Positions 50,029 to 59,262 of a DNA stretch of 64,000 bases are shown here, one piece after another. The position numbers and the translations under genes were made by a program. Under the pieces are notes generated by a model. It was given only the letters and a program-made list of their open reading frames with translations, was not told the DNA's origin and made no database searches. Every line of letters begins with the position of its first letter. Position 1 is the stretch's first letter. The stretch lies in assembly GCA_963838845.1 (NCBI GenBank), contig CAWISR010000001.1, forward strand, positions 1 to 64,000, given 5' to 3'. Source of the stretch: CAVRXQ01 sp963838845. GTDB taxonomy: Bacteria > Actinomycetota > Acidimicrobiia > Acidimicrobiales > Bog-793.

Positions 50029-53000
50029 CTAAGAACAGCCGCTCGTCGCTCCGCAGCTCGGACAGGCGTAGCAGGAACCGGCGCGCTGCATGAGGTTTCC
50101 GCACGCGTAGCAGAACGGCGCGTCCTTCATCTCGAAAGCCTCCTCGCGGACCGTCGTCTGGCTCACCGCGTCACCACCGTCGCCGAAGCGTTCCTGCTCG
50201 CGCTTAGCAGCGTCGATGTACTCGACGTCCTCAAGGCCCGGCAGCGTCGGCTGGCTGCGCTCCCCCGTCGACAGGATTCCGAGTTCCACCCGCTCGTCGA
50301 ACGGGAGGTATTCGAGGGCGAGGCGACGGAAGATGAAGTCGACAAGGCTCGTCGCGATCCTCAGCTCCGGATCGTCGGTGATGCCTGCCGGCTCGAAGCG
50401 CATGTTCGTGTACTTCTTGATGAACGTCGACAGCGGGACGCCGTGCTGGAGCCCAAGGCTGACCGCGATTGCGAACGCGTCCATCACCCCAGAGAGCGTC
50501 GAACCCTGCTTCGACACTTTCAAGAAGACCTCGCCGGGACGGCCGTCCTCGTACTCGCCGACGGTGACATACCCGTCGCAGTCCGCGACTCTGAAGGCGA
50601 ACGTATTCGACCGGCGGTGCCGCGGCAGACGCTTGCGCGTCGTTGCCGGCGGTGCCGTCACGTGACCTGCGAGTTCCTCCTCGAGCTCGGCGATCCGGGC
50701 GTGGAGCTCCGCGACGCCCGCGGTCGACTCGGGCACCTGTGCCGATGCCTTCTTCGTTGTCGAAAGTGGCTGCGCGACCTTGCAGTTGTCGCGATAGATC
50801 GCGACGGCCTTCAAACCGATCTTCCACGCATCGAGATGAAGCTGTTCCACCTCTTCCACCGTCACGTGTTCCGGCATGTTCACCGTCTTCGAGATCGCGC
50901 CGGAGATGAACGGCTGGACCGCGCCCATCATCTTCACGTGGCCGCGGTAATGGATGACGTTGTCGCCCATCGAACACGCGAAGACGGGCAGGTGCTCCGC
51001 CTTGACGTGTGGTGCGCCGAGGATCGACTTGTGTTCGTCGACGTGGGCCACGATCACGGCAATCTCGGTCTCTGAGTAGCCGAGGTTCCGGAGCGCCCTC
51101 GGGATCGTCTGATTGACAATCGACATTGTGCCGCCCCCGACGAGCTTTTTCGTCTTCACGAGGCCCAAGTCGGGCTCGATTCCCGTCGTGTCGCAGTCCA
51201 TCAGGAACGAGATCGTCCCCGTCGGCGCGAGCACCGTCGCCTGGGAGTTCCGCACTCCGTACGCCTCCGACAGCTCGACGGATCGATCCCACGCCTCGCG
51301 CGTGGCGATGAGCAGCTCGGCCGGCACGAGTGACGTGTCGATCTTGTCGACTTCGGACTGATGCATCTTGATGACGTTGCGCATCGGTTCGGAGTTCTCG
51401 TGGTAGCCGGCGAACGGCCCCATGCGTGACGCCAGCCGTCCCGAGGCCGCGTAGGCATGCCCGGTCATCAGCGCGGTGACGCTCGCTGAGACCGCCCGTG
51501 CCGCGTCGGAGTCGTACGGCAGTCCGAGCGCCATCAACATCGCACCGAGGTTTGCGTAGCCGAGACCGAGCTCACGGAAACGTCGGGTCGTCTCGGCGAT
51601 CTTCTCCGTCGGGTAATCGGCGTTGCCGACGAGGATCTCTTGCGCGGTGAAGACCACCTCGACCGCTTGCTTAAAACCTTCGACGTCGAAACGTCCGTCG
51701 TCGTCGAGGAATTTCAGCAAGTTGATGCTCGCGAGATTGCACGCCGAGTTGTCGAGGTGGACGTACTCGCTGCAATTTCTCACGACCACCCCGTCGACGA
51801 CGTACGAGTGATTGCGCGGCTCAGTGAGGTTGTAGGTCAGCTCGACGCCTTCCTCTTCTCGGGAGACGAGATGGACGGTGCGCGCGACGTCGTAGAAGCC
51901 GATCGGGTTTTCGGCGACGATCTCGGCCAACAGCGCCGACTTGCGTGAGAGGGTGAATCCGATGTGACGCGCGAAGGCGATGATCGACCGCGACGCGATC
52001 CGCAGGTCGTAGCTCGGTGACCGCCCGTAGCTCACGACCTCACCGAGTTTGTTCGTGTACGGGAGGTGACCCGAAGCGGTCCCTCCGTGCACCTTGTACA
52101 CGCAGCTCGAGATCCCGAACGTGAGGAGAAGCCGCTGCACACCGGCGAGGAGCGCCGGGGAGGTCGAGCCGAGCCCGACGTAGGCGCCCTTTTCGCGATT
52201 CGTCACGACACAGCCGTCCGCGTCGAAAAGCCCCTGCAAGAACGCGGCGACGATCTCCTCGGGCGCCTGCTCGATCGCCCAGGGAACCGTCTTCTCGGGT
52301 CCTTTCGCCGACTTCACGCCAAGTGCTTCGAGGAAGCGCTTGAAACGACGCCTGCCGAGTCGGAGCTGCACGGTGCCGTTCGCCTGCTCGGACGGCTTGA
52401 TCGGCCGGTCGAAGTTCACCCACTCGATTAGCTCTTGGTGACCGGGCAGCACCTCGTTGCGGTCTTCTGCGGAGCCGTAGATCGTCGACGTCGTATTCCC
52501 GGAGGTCGATCCGTCGCCGACGAGCCAGCCGAGATAGTGCGCGAACTCAGTCGACCAGAGCTCGGGGAGCCGGATCTCACCAGACCGGTCACCTTTCTCC
52601 GCGTACGCGTCCGGGTTCGTCGATGCCGGTAGCGCGAGGTCGGCATTGATCGCCGGGGCTTCGAGGTCGAGGAGTTGCACCTCGTCGTCTCCCGTGAGGT
52701 CGTTCGCCTCGACGAAACCGCGGTTCGCGGTGAAAATGCCGTGTCCCGGGGTGCAACGCAGCTCGAGACCGTTGTCGAAGCGCAGCCGGACGATCTCGTT
52801 CGCGCCCGTGACCATGAAGGCTTCGGGCTTCGTCAACACGAGATCACTCGTCGGGTTCTCGCGATTCGTGAGGTCGTGCGTGTAGACCTCGAAGCGTTCG
52901 CCATCGATGACGCGCGCAAGCAGCTCGTCGAAGCGGATCAGGCCCTTGTCCGTGTGGACACGCGCGGAACCGGGGAAGCACGGGTTCGAGCCGTTGATCC

Positions 53001-54039
53001 GCCCCGTGTTCGGCGCGGTGTGCCAATGATTGATCGTCGTGTCGAACTGGAGGCCGGGATCGGCACACTCCCAGGCCGCCTCAGCGATCTCGTGGAAGAT
53101 CTCGCGTGCCGAGACCGTCTCGATCGGCTGTGCCGTCGTACGCGCGACGAGCGGCCACGGCTTGTCCTTCACGACCGCGTTCATGAACTCGTCGCTCACA
53201 CGCACCGAGTTGTTCGCGTTCTGATACTGGACGGAGAAGCTGTCCTTGCCGTCGAGATCCATGTCGAAGCCCGCCGCCTCGAGCGCGCGCGCCTTTCTTT
53301 CTTCGCGCGCCTTGCACCAGATGAACTCGCGGATGTCGGGGTGATCGGCGTCGAGGATCACCATCTTCGCGGCGCGCCGGGTCTTGCCCCCGGACTTGAT
53401 CGTCCCCGCGGAGGCGTCGGCACCGCGCATGAAGCTCACCGGACCCGACGCCGTGCCGCCGCCGGCGAGGTGCTCTCTCGAGCTGCGGATCTGCGAGAGG
53501 TTCACGCCCGAGCCCGAACCGCCTTTGAAGATCGTCCCTTCTTCGACGTACCAGTTGAGGATCGACGGCATCGAATCCTCGACGGCGAGGATGAAACACG
53601 CCGACGCCTGCTGAGGAACGCCCTTCACCCCGATGTTGAACCAGACCGGCGAGTTGAAGGCCGCCTTCTGTCGGACGATGAGGTGCTTCAGCTCGTCACG
53701 GAACGCCTCGGTCTCTTCGTCGTCGGCGAAGTAGCCGTCGCGCGCCCCCCAATCGGCGATCGTGTCGGCGACACGGTCGATCACCTGGCGCAGCGAGCGC
53801 TCCCGTTCGGGCGTGCCGAGCGTGCCGCGGAAGTACTTCTGGGCGAGGATATTCGTCGCGTTCATCGACCAGTCCGCGGGCACTTCGACGTCGTGTTGCT
53901 CGAAGGCGACCTCTCCGGTGCGGTAATCCGAGATCATCGAGTCGCGCCGCTCCCACTCGACCTCGTCGTAAGGATGATGGCCCTTCGTCGTGAAGTGTCG
54001 CTTGATGCCGATGTCGAGCCGCTCGTCCGCTACCGCCAT
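50029..54039 (-). CDS. nrdJ: B12-dependent (class II) ribonucleotide reductase, intein-containing
   Basis: 1336 aa precursor, about 934 aa after splicing. Host motifs: KAAFNSPVWFNIGVKG, FKGGSGSGVNLSQIRSS, NGSNP/CSEYVHLDNSACNL, APTGTISFLMDCDTTGIEPD, and a Cys-rich C-terminal tail (CYACGNLMQRAGSCYACPSC) that carries the redox cysteines. It reduces ribonucleotides using adenosylcobalamin, independent of oxygen. An intein (residues 354-755) interrupts NP|CSE, just before the thiyl-radical cysteine. ATG 54039 follows AGGGGGTTCGGGAA; the longer frame to 54105 would begin inside a regulatory NrdR box and is rejected. Two NrdR boxes lie upstream. Confidence 0.95.
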   Translation of the reverse strand: MAVADERLDIGIKRHFTTKGHHPYDEVEWERRDSMISDYRTGEVAFEQHDVEVPADWSMNATNILAQKYFRGTLGTPERERSLRQVIDRVADTIADWGARDGYFADDEETEAFRDELKHLIVRQKAAFNSPVWFNIGVKGVPQQASACFILAVEDSMPSILNWYVEEGTIFKGGSGSGVNLSQIRSSREHLAGGGTASGPVSFMRGADASAGTIKSGGKTRRAAKMVILDADHPDIREFIWCKAREERKARALEAAGFDMDLDGKDSFSVQYQNANNSVRVSDEFMNAVVKDKPWPLVARTTAQPIETVSAREIFHEIAEAAWECADPGLQFDTTINHWHTAPNTGRINGSNPCFPGSARVHTDKGLIRFDELLARVIDGERFEVYTHDLTNRENPTSDLVLTKPEAFMVTGANEIVRLRFDNGLELRCTPGHGIFTANRGFVEANDLTGDDEVQLLDLEAPAINADLALPASTNPDAYAEKGDRSGEIRLPELWSTEFAHYLGWLVGDGSTSGNTTSTIYGSAEDRNEVLPGHQELIEWVNFDRPIKPSEQANGTVQLRLGRRRFKRFLEALGVKSAKGPEKTVPWAIEQAPEEIVAAFLQGLFDADGCVVTNREKGAYVGLGSTSPALLAGVQRLLLTFGISSCVYKVHGGTASGHLPYTNKLGEVVSYGRSPSYDLRIASRSIIAFARHIGFTLSRKSALLAEIVAENPIGFYDVARTVHLVSREEEGVELTYNLTEPRNHSYVVDGVVVRNCSEYVHLDNSACNLASINLLKFLDDDGRFDVEGFKQAVEVVFTAQEILVGNADYPTEKIAETTRRFRELGLGYANLGAMLMALGLPYDSDAARAVSASVTALMTGHAYAASGRLASRMGPFAGYHENSEPMRNVIKMHQSEVDKIDTSLVPAELLIATREAWDRSVELSEAYGVRNSQATVLAPTGTISFLMDCDTTGIEPDLGLVKTKKLVGGGTMSIVNQTIPRALRNLGYSETEIAVIVAHVDEHKSILGAPHVKAEHLPVFACSMGDNVIHYRGHVKMMGAVQPFISGAISKTVNMPEHVTVEEVEQLHLDAWKIGLKAVAIYRDNCKVAQPLSTTKKASAQVPESTAGVAELHARIAELEEELAGHVTAPPATTRKRLPRHRRSNTFAFRVADCDGYVTVGEYEDGRPGEVFLKVSKQGSTLSGVMDAFAIAVSLGLQHGVPLSTFIKKYTNMRFEPAGITDDPELRIATSLVDFIFRRLALEYLPFDERVELGILSTGERSQPTLPGLEDVEYIDAAKREQERFGDGGDAVSQTTVREEAFEMKDAPFCYACGNLMQRAGSCYACPSCGATSGCS
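51775..52980 (-). other. Intein with LAGLIDADG homing endonuclease inside NrdJ
   Basis: 402 aa. Starts with the splicing Cys (block A CFPGSARVHTDKG), block B as CTPGHGIFT, two dodecapeptide motifs AHYLGWLVGDGS and FLQGLFDADGCV of a LAGLIDADG endonuclease, block F YNLTEPRNHSY, and ends VVDGVVVRN before the +1 Cys. The terminal Asn and both nucleophiles are present. The usual penultimate His is Arg here. Confidence 0.93.
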
Positions 54040-54101
54040 TTCCCGAACCCCCTCGGTCTCGCCTCGTGCGGCGCGCCTCGTACCTCCGCGCACCCACCGG
54101 G

Positions 54102-54148
54102 ACACAATATGTAGTGGTTCAAGGTCTTATGACCACTAGATAAGGCAC
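54102..54148 (-). promoter_or_regulatory. Two NrdR boxes upstream of nrdJ
   Basis: On the minus strand the promoter-proximal box reads CCACTACATATTGTGT (54102-54117), close to the NrdR consensus ACACWATATATWGTGT. A weaker box, GTGCCTTATCTAGTGG (54133-54148), lies 15 bp away, the usual spacing. NrdR-ATP/dATP would repress nrdJ from here. Confidence 0.75.
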
Positions 54149-54239
54149 AATTACAGCACCGTAGTTACGCCCGTGTCAACGATGAGTTGCCGCGCCGAAC
54201 ACGTCCGACGCTACCGAGAGGCTGTGTCCTTCGACCCCT

Positions 54240-54941
54240 TCAGGTGGCCAAAAGCCCCGCTGTCGTCGCGGCTTCGACAATGGCGTCGATCGGATTCGTG
54301 GACGCGACGACTGCCCACGTCGCGCCCGCCGCGGACAAGGTTTGCAAGAGCCGGGTCGCTCCCGAAAGCCGTTTCGGGAGCGGTCCCGACCACGAGACGG
54401 CCCCTTTGTTCACCTCGGCCGCGACCGCCTCGGCCGCGACGTCGAAGAGATTGAGGGTCGCGCCGGTCCGGCGGGCGATGGCGTTCGTCGGCGGCCCACC
54501 GGCCCCGACCCAGACTTCGATCCCCTCGGCGAGTAAGGCCGTCGCCACCCGCTCGAGCGCGGCGCGCCGGCGCGGGGCCGAGGCGAACTCGAGGCCATAG
54601 GCGAGGTTCTCCTCAGCACTCAAGCTGTCTCCAGTCCCGAGTGCGGCGACGACCCGCCCAGCGCTCAGCGCGGCGAGGGTGCGGAACTCGCCGATGAGGA
54701 CCTCGTCCGCGACGAGACCGATGCGGGCGACGAGGGTGCCGAGGCGGAGCGTTGTGGTCTCGGCACTGAGCCTGCCGAGGAGTGGGAATGGCTCGATCGC
54801 CGGTTTTCCGGGTGCACCCATCGGCCACAGGTGGTCGTAGCAAAAGGCGCCGTGCAGGCCCTTTTCCTCTGCCTCCTTCGCGACGGCGAGCGACCGCTCG
54901 ACGCTGCTGTCAAAGGTCGGCAGCACGACGCCGATGCGCAA
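54240..54941 (-). CDS. LLM-class flavin-dependent oxidoreductase
   Basis: 233 aa from TTG 54941 (LRIGVVLPTFD). Bacterial luciferase-like TIM barrel: LAVAKEAEEKGLHGAFCYDH, LGRLSAETTTLRLGTLVARI and FRTLAALSAGRVVAALGTGD. It is shorter than most members (usually 300 or more), but the N- and C-terminal parts are both recognisable. Cofactor FMN or F420; substrate unknown. The long upstream frame to 55667 overlaps two other genes and is not real. GAAGGGC lies about 9 bases before the TTG. Confidence 0.8.
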   Translation of the reverse strand: MRIGVVLPTFDSSVERSLAVAKEAEEKGLHGAFCYDHLWPMGAPGKPAIEPFPLLGRLSAETTTLRLGTLVARIGLVADEVLIGEFRTLAALSAGRVVAALGTGDSLSAEENLAYGLEFASAPRRRAALERVATALLAEGIEVWVGAGGPPTNAIARRTGATLNLFDVAAEAVAAEVNKGAVSWSGPLPKRLSGATRLLQTLSAAGATWAVVASTNPIDAIVEAATTAGLLAT

Positions 54942-54958
54942 CTCCGTCGCGCCCTTCG

Positions 54959-55399
54959 TCAGCGGCTGGACTCGACGCGGATCTTCAGGTCGCGTACCGC
55001 AGCGTGCAGGATGTTCGCTTCGACTCGGCGCTTCACGAACCCCGGGATCGGCACTCGTAGCTCGACGGAGAGCTCGTAGCGCACCTCGGTCGTGCCGTCG
55101 CCCGTCGGGCGGAACTCGTAGCTTCCGTCGAGCCGGCTCGTGAGATCGCCATCTTGCTGGGTCCACGAAACGACGTTCGGGGCTTCTGAGTAGTCGTAGG
55201 CGAGCACGTAGCTCGTGCTGCGCCCGAACGCGCCGGCGCGGAAGCTGACGACGGTGCCCCGACCCTGATCGTCGCGTTCGAGGACGTGCACCTCCTTCAC
55301 GTCTGCAACCCACTCCGGATAGCGCTCGAACTCGGTGACGACCGCAAAGCACCGTTCCGGTGTGGCGGCGATCGTCATCCGCTGCGCGGTGCTCTCCAC
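54959..55399 (-). CDS. SRPBCC-family (cyclase/dehydrase-like) protein
   Basis: 146 aa. GTG 55399 is chosen because AAGGAGTCGCCG lies directly before it. The opening TIAATPERCFAVVTEFERYP and EWVADVKEVHVLERDDQGRG, then ELSVELRVPIPGFVKRRVEA, fit the polyketide-cyclase lipid-binding group conserved next to PimB-type mannosyltransferases in actinobacteria. Ligand unknown. Follows the GT4 gene by about 75 bp on the same strand and precedes the flavin oxidoreductase. Confidence 0.83.
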   Translation of the reverse strand: MESTAQRMTIAATPERCFAVVTEFERYPEWVADVKEVHVLERDDQGRGTVVSFRAGAFGRSTSYVLAYDYSEAPNVVSWTQQDGDLTSRLDGSYEFRPTGDGTTEVRYELSVELRVPIPGFVKRRVEANILHAAVRDLKIRVESSR

Positions 55400-55473
55400 C
55401 GGCGACTCCTTTCGAGCGGTGCGAGCCGATCCCCCACCCGCCGCACCTAGGAGAATGTATGTAGCAGGGAAAA

Positions 55474-56619
55474 TCATCCGCCGCGTGCCTGGCCCGTCTC
55501 GGCGCTCTCCAGGGCGTCGTCGAGCCGGCGGGCGAGGTCGTCGTAGTCGAATTCCGCGACCGCCCGATCACGACCCGCCGCGCCCATTTCCTTGCGAAGC
55601 CGCGGGTCATCGAGCAGGCGCGTGAGCGCGGCGCGGGCGACGACGACGTCCGCCGGCCGATCCACAACGATGCCGGTCACCTGGTCGACAACGGCCTCGT
55701 CTGAGCCGCCGCTCCGCCCAGCGACCTGGGGCACGGCGGCTGCGGCCGCCTCGAGGAAGACAATGCCGAATCCCTCCTGTTCGAGGCCACCCCAGCGGGG
55801 CCGACACAGCATCGCCGCGACGTCGGCCGAGCCGACGAGGAGCGGGAGGTCGCCGCCTCCGACCCGGCCCAGCAGGCGCACCGGGGCGCGGCGATGGCGA
55901 ATGAGCCGTTCGAGTCGCTGCGCATCTCGGCCGGCTCCGGCGATCACCACCGCGAGATCGGGCCGCGCCTCACCGAGATCGGCTGCGGCCTCGATGAGGA
56001 CGTCGAAGCCTTTTCGCGGCACGAGACGGCTGACACCGACGACCACGCGACCGTTTGTCGGAAGCCCGAAGCGCGACCTCGCGGCAGCGATCGTAGCGAC
56101 GTCGAGCGGACGGAACCGCTGCGAGTCGACGCCTGGTGGGACGATCACCGTCTCCGGCATCGCCCCGCCGGCGAGGCGACGCGCCTCTCGCGCCGGGTAG
56201 TTGCCGGCCGCGACGACGAGGTTCGCGCCGACGAGCACCCGGCGGAGAAGCTTCGACGCGACGGGAAGACGCGCCGGGACTGTGATCTCCGAACCGTGGA
56301 CGATCACCCCGTACCGCATCCCCAATGCCGGGCCGAGGTGGCCGATCGGCAGGGCGGGATCGAAAAGCAAGAAGTCAGCGCCGACCTCGTCGGCGAAGGC
56401 ACGCACGGCAGACGCGATACGCCGCGTCGGCAGCAACGTCGAGGCGCGGGCGCGGCGGATGCGGAGCGGAAACGTCGCGTCCAAGGGTTCCGCGTCCCGT
56501 TGTGCGCGGGTGAAGACCGTGTGCCGTTCGGGAGGCAGCCGCTTCCACAGTTCGAAGAGGTAGGACTGGATTCCGCCGATCTTCGGAGGGAAATCGTTCG
56601 TGACGAGAAGAGTTGTCAC
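55474..56619 (-). CDS. GT4 mannosyltransferase, PimB-like
   Basis: 381 aa, GT-B fold. N-terminal TNDFPPKIGGIQSYLFELWK, donor site GVSRLVPRKGFDVLIEAA, and the PimB-type segment CRPRWGGLEQEGFGIVFLEA with the E-x7-E motif. PimB' adds the second mannose to phosphatidylinositol mannoside at the inner face of the membrane in mycobacteria; other GT4 enzymes share much of this, so the acceptor is inferred. GTG start at 56619. Confidence 0.85.
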   Translation of the reverse strand: MTTLLVTNDFPPKIGGIQSYLFELWKRLPPERHTVFTRAQRDAEPLDATFPLRIRRARASTLLPTRRIASAVRAFADEVGADFLLFDPALPIGHLGPALGMRYGVIVHGSEITVPARLPVASKLLRRVLVGANLVVAAGNYPAREARRLAGGAMPETVIVPPGVDSQRFRPLDVATIAAARSRFGLPTNGRVVVGVSRLVPRKGFDVLIEAAADLGEARPDLAVVIAGAGRDAQRLERLIRHRRAPVRLLGRVGGGDLPLLVGSADVAAMLCRPRWGGLEQEGFGIVFLEAAAAAVPQVAGRSGGSDEAVVDQVTGIVVDRPADVVVARAALTRLLDDPRLRKEMGAAGRDRAVAEFDYDDLARRLDDALESAETGQARGG

Positions 56620-56649
56620 GCTCGATCGCGCGCGGCGCGCGCGGTCTCC

Positions 56650-56853
56650 TCAGCTGACGCGCTTTTCGTGACGGAGTGCGGGAACGAGCCCAGCCTGTTC
56701 GAGCAACCGCATCGCACGCGCTTCGGCGGCGTCGATGACGATCGCGTCATCAGGATCGCGGCTGAGCAGGAAGCTGACCACACAGTCGTCACAAGTCGGC
56801 GTGGACTGGTGGACGCAACTCCCACAATCGATCCTGAGCCCGTCGTCCGCCAC
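56650..56853 (-). CDS. Small CxxC protein, actinobacterial hypothetical family
   Basis: 67 aa from GTG 56853, chosen because AAGGAGGCGAA lies just upstream; the frame is open to 56883. Three Cys in CGSCVHQSTPTCDDC suggest a metal or redox site, followed by DAAEARAMRLLEQAGLVPAL. I recognise the pattern as a small conserved actinobacterial protein without known function. Between rdgB and the mannosyltransferase, same strand. Confidence 0.7.
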   Translation of the reverse strand: MADDGLRIDCGSCVHQSTPTCDDCVVSFLLSRDPDDAIVIDAAEARAMRLLEQAGLVPALRHEKRVS

Positions 56854-56983
56854 TTCGCCTCCTTCCACACTTGCTGCCGACACCCGTCGCGCACCATGAT
56901 GCCCAACGGGTGTATCAGCGACCCCCTGCGCTTACGTCTTTCCTGTTCAAACGGTAAAACGACGAGAACATCCTGTCCTTGGT

Positions 56984-57595
56984 TCATCGCGCGTTTTCCA
57001 GCTTGTTTGCAAGTGCGCGTAACGCGCGGCCGCGGTGCGAGAGCACGTGCTTCTCGTCCGAATCGAATTCGGCGAGCGTGCGACCGTCATCCCCCTGCGG
57101 CACGAATACGGGGTCGTAGCCGAATCCACCGGCACCGCGCGGACTCGTGGCGATCTCGCCGTCGAGGACCCCTTCCGCTGCGATCTCGCTCCCGTCGGTC
57201 AACGCGGCAACCGCCACCGTCCGAAAGCGCGCCGACCGATTCGTCACGCCGTCGAGGTCCTGGAGCAACTGCGCGATGTTGTCGGCGGCGATCGCCGCCG
57301 GACCGGCGTACCGAGCGGTGAAGACGCCGGGCTTCCCACCGAGCGCGACGACCTCCAACCCGGTGTCGTCAGCGATCGCCGCGATGCCTGTGGCATCGCG
57401 TGCCTCGCGCGCCTTTAAGGAGGCGTTCTCCTCGAGAGTCGAACCGACCTCGAGCGTCGGCGGAAGATCCGCTGGCCGCTCGTGTAGCTGAACGTCATCG
57501 GGCAATACCGCCGCGAGGATCTCAATCATCTCCTTCGCCTTCTCGCGATTCGCCGAAGCAACCACGAAGACTCGTTCAGGCAGCGAAAAGCTCAC
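56984..57595 (-). CDS. rdgB: XTP/dITP pyrophosphatase (RdgB/HAM1)
   Basis: 203 aa. VVASANREKAKEMIEIL, ADDTGLEVVALGGKPGVFTA, GGFGYDPVFVPQG and LSHRGRALRAL are the four RdgB motifs. It hydrolyses non-canonical purine triphosphates to keep them out of DNA. GTG 57595 overlaps the rph stop (GTGA), as in the conserved rph-rdgB pair. Confidence 0.94.
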   Translation of the reverse strand: MSFSLPERVFVVASANREKAKEMIEILAAVLPDDVQLHERPADLPPTLEVGSTLEENASLKAREARDATGIAAIADDTGLEVVALGGKPGVFTARYAGPAAIAADNIAQLLQDLDGVTNRSARFRTVAVAALTDGSEIAAEGVLDGEIATSPRGAGGFGYDPVFVPQGDDGRTLAEFDSDEKHVLSHRGRALRALANKLENAR

Positions 57596-58344
57596 GTGGT
57601 CGATCGCCGCGACTTCGCCGCAGCAATCGACATGCGCTGCGCGCCCGCGAGGCGAGTGATCCCTGCCGCCGCAACATCCACAAGACGGTCGAGCTCGTCT
57701 CGAGAGAAGGGGGCACGCTCCGCGGTTCCCTGAATCTCGACGAAGCGACCCCTTCCGGTCATGACGACGTTCATGTCGACCTCGGCGCGCGCGTCTTCTT
57801 CGTAGTCGAGGTCGAGCAGCAACTCGCCGTCGACGATGCCAACCGAAACCGCGGCGACCGAATCGCGAAACGGCAGCAGTTCGAGCTCGTGGCGTTCGAC
57901 CAGGGTCTTACAGGCATCGTGCAGCGCGACGTACGCGCCGGTGATCGCCGCGGTCCTCGTCCCACCGTCGGCCTGCAGCACGTCACAGTCGAGGATCACC
58001 TGGCGCTCACCCAGGGCTTCGAGGTCGCAGATCGATCGCAGCGATCGCCCGATGAGCCGTTGGATCTCCTGAGTTCGGCCGCTTTGTCGCCCTTTCACCG
58101 CCTCACGCGAGACCCGTTCGGAGGACGACCCCGGCAACAGCGAATACTCCGCCGTGACCCACCCCCTCCCCGTTCCTGCCAGCCAGCGTGGAACCTCGCG
58201 GTCGATCGACGCCGTGCACAACACCTTTGTCCGGCCCATCGAGATGAGCACCGAACCCGCCGCGAACTCGGTGAAGTCGCGGACGATCTCGTACGGACGG
58301 AGTTCCTCAGGGGCCCGGCCGCCGCCGCGTTTCGATTCAGCCAC
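57592..58344 (-). CDS. rph: Ribonuclease PH
   Basis: 250 aa. SVLISMGRTKVLCTASID, RQSGRTQEIQRLIGRSLRS, DCDVLQADGGTRTAAITGA and the C-terminal IQGTAERAPFSRDELDRLVD are classical RNase PH motifs. It trims tRNA 3' ends with phosphate. GTG 58344 overlaps the last codons of murI by eight bases; the longer frame in murI is discarded. Confidence 0.95.
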   Translation of the reverse strand: MAESKRGGGRAPEELRPYEIVRDFTEFAAGSVLISMGRTKVLCTASIDREVPRWLAGTGRGWVTAEYSLLPGSSSERVSREAVKGRQSGRTQEIQRLIGRSLRSICDLEALGERQVILDCDVLQADGGTRTAAITGAYVALHDACKTLVERHELELLPFRDSVAAVSVGIVDGELLLDLDYEEDARAEVDMNVVMTGRGRFVEIQGTAERAPFSRDELDRLVDVAAAGITRLAGAQRMSIAAAKSRRSTT

Positions 58345-59215
58345 GTGTCCGCTCCCCCGTTCCGGACGGCGCGTGGTCCGGCTCCCCACGGACGTCGCGC
58401 TCAGCGAACCCGATGGCGAAGTCGACGTATTCGGCGGCTTCGAGTTCGGGACCGAGGAAACGACGACCCATCGCCACGAACCAGTCGAGATCGCCGGACG
58501 ACGCGAAGCGGTGCCGTCCTTTGCCGGAGCTCCGACGGCCAGCACCCATCGACTCGAGAAGGCGACGCACCTCGAAGGCGGTCTCCTCTGCCGAGGAAAC
58601 AAGGACGACGTCGGGACCGATGATGTCGCTGATCGTGCGCGCGAGGAACGGATAGTGAGTACAACCGAGGAGCAGCGTGTCGACGCCCCGTTCCCGGATC
58701 GGCGCCAGGCGATCGTCGGCGAGCGCGCGCAGCTCGTCGTTGTCGGTCTCGCCGCGTTCGACGAATTCGACGAATCCCGGACAGGCGACCAACGTCAGCA
58801 CGCTCGAAAGTCTGAGCGATGCCGCGGCGCGCTCGTACGCTCCCGACGAGATCGTCGCTGTCGTCCCGATGACCCCGACGTGACCGTTCCGCGTCGCACT
58901 CGTCGCCGCCCGCAGTCCCGGTTCGATGACGCCGACGACGGGGACGTCGAAGCGGTAACGCAACAGCTCGAGCGCCGCAGAGGCCGCCGAATTGCACGCG
59001 ACGACGAGCATCTTCACGCCGCAGTGTTCAACGAGATAGGTCGCGATCTCCTCGGCGAAGTTCCGGATCTCTTCGTGTGGACGCTGGCCATAGGGATACC
59101 GCGCCGAGTCTCCGGCGTAGACGAGCTCCTCGTTCGGGAGCAGATCGATCAGCGCCCGCACGACGGTGAGTCCCCCGAAGCCGCTGTCGAAGACGCCGAT
59201 CGGACGATCATCCAT
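58337..59215 (-). CDS. murI: Glutamate racemase
   Basis: 292 aa. IGVFDSGFGGLTVVRALI, catalytic C74 in VVACNSAAS and C185 in LLLGCTHYPFL. Provides D-glutamate for peptidoglycan. Its C-terminal tail of about 30 residues is charged and not conserved. Overlaps rph; cysM lies upstream after 48 bp. Mycobacteria carry extra genes between cysM, murI and rph that are absent here. Confidence 0.95.
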   Translation of the reverse strand: MDDRPIGVFDSGFGGLTVVRALIDLLPNEELVYAGDSARYPYGQRPHEEIRNFAEEIATYLVEHCGVKMLVVACNSAASAALELLRYRFDVPVVGVIEPGLRAATSATRNGHVGVIGTTATISSGAYERAAASLRLSSVLTLVACPGFVEFVERGETDNDELRALADDRLAPIRERGVDTLLLGCTHYPFLARTISDIIGPDVVLVSSAEETAFEVRRLLESMGAGRRSSGKGRHRFASSGDLDWFVAMGRRFLGPELEAAEYVDFAIGFAERDVRGEPDHAPSGTGERTRG

Positions 59216-59262
59216 GTGCCGAACAGGTTATTCGCCGCGATCGACACCGCTCGGCGAACGAT

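Noticed and set aside
54240..55667. 475-residue frame including the LLM protein
   Set aside because: It runs through two other genes in the wrong frame; only the part from 54941 has family similarity.
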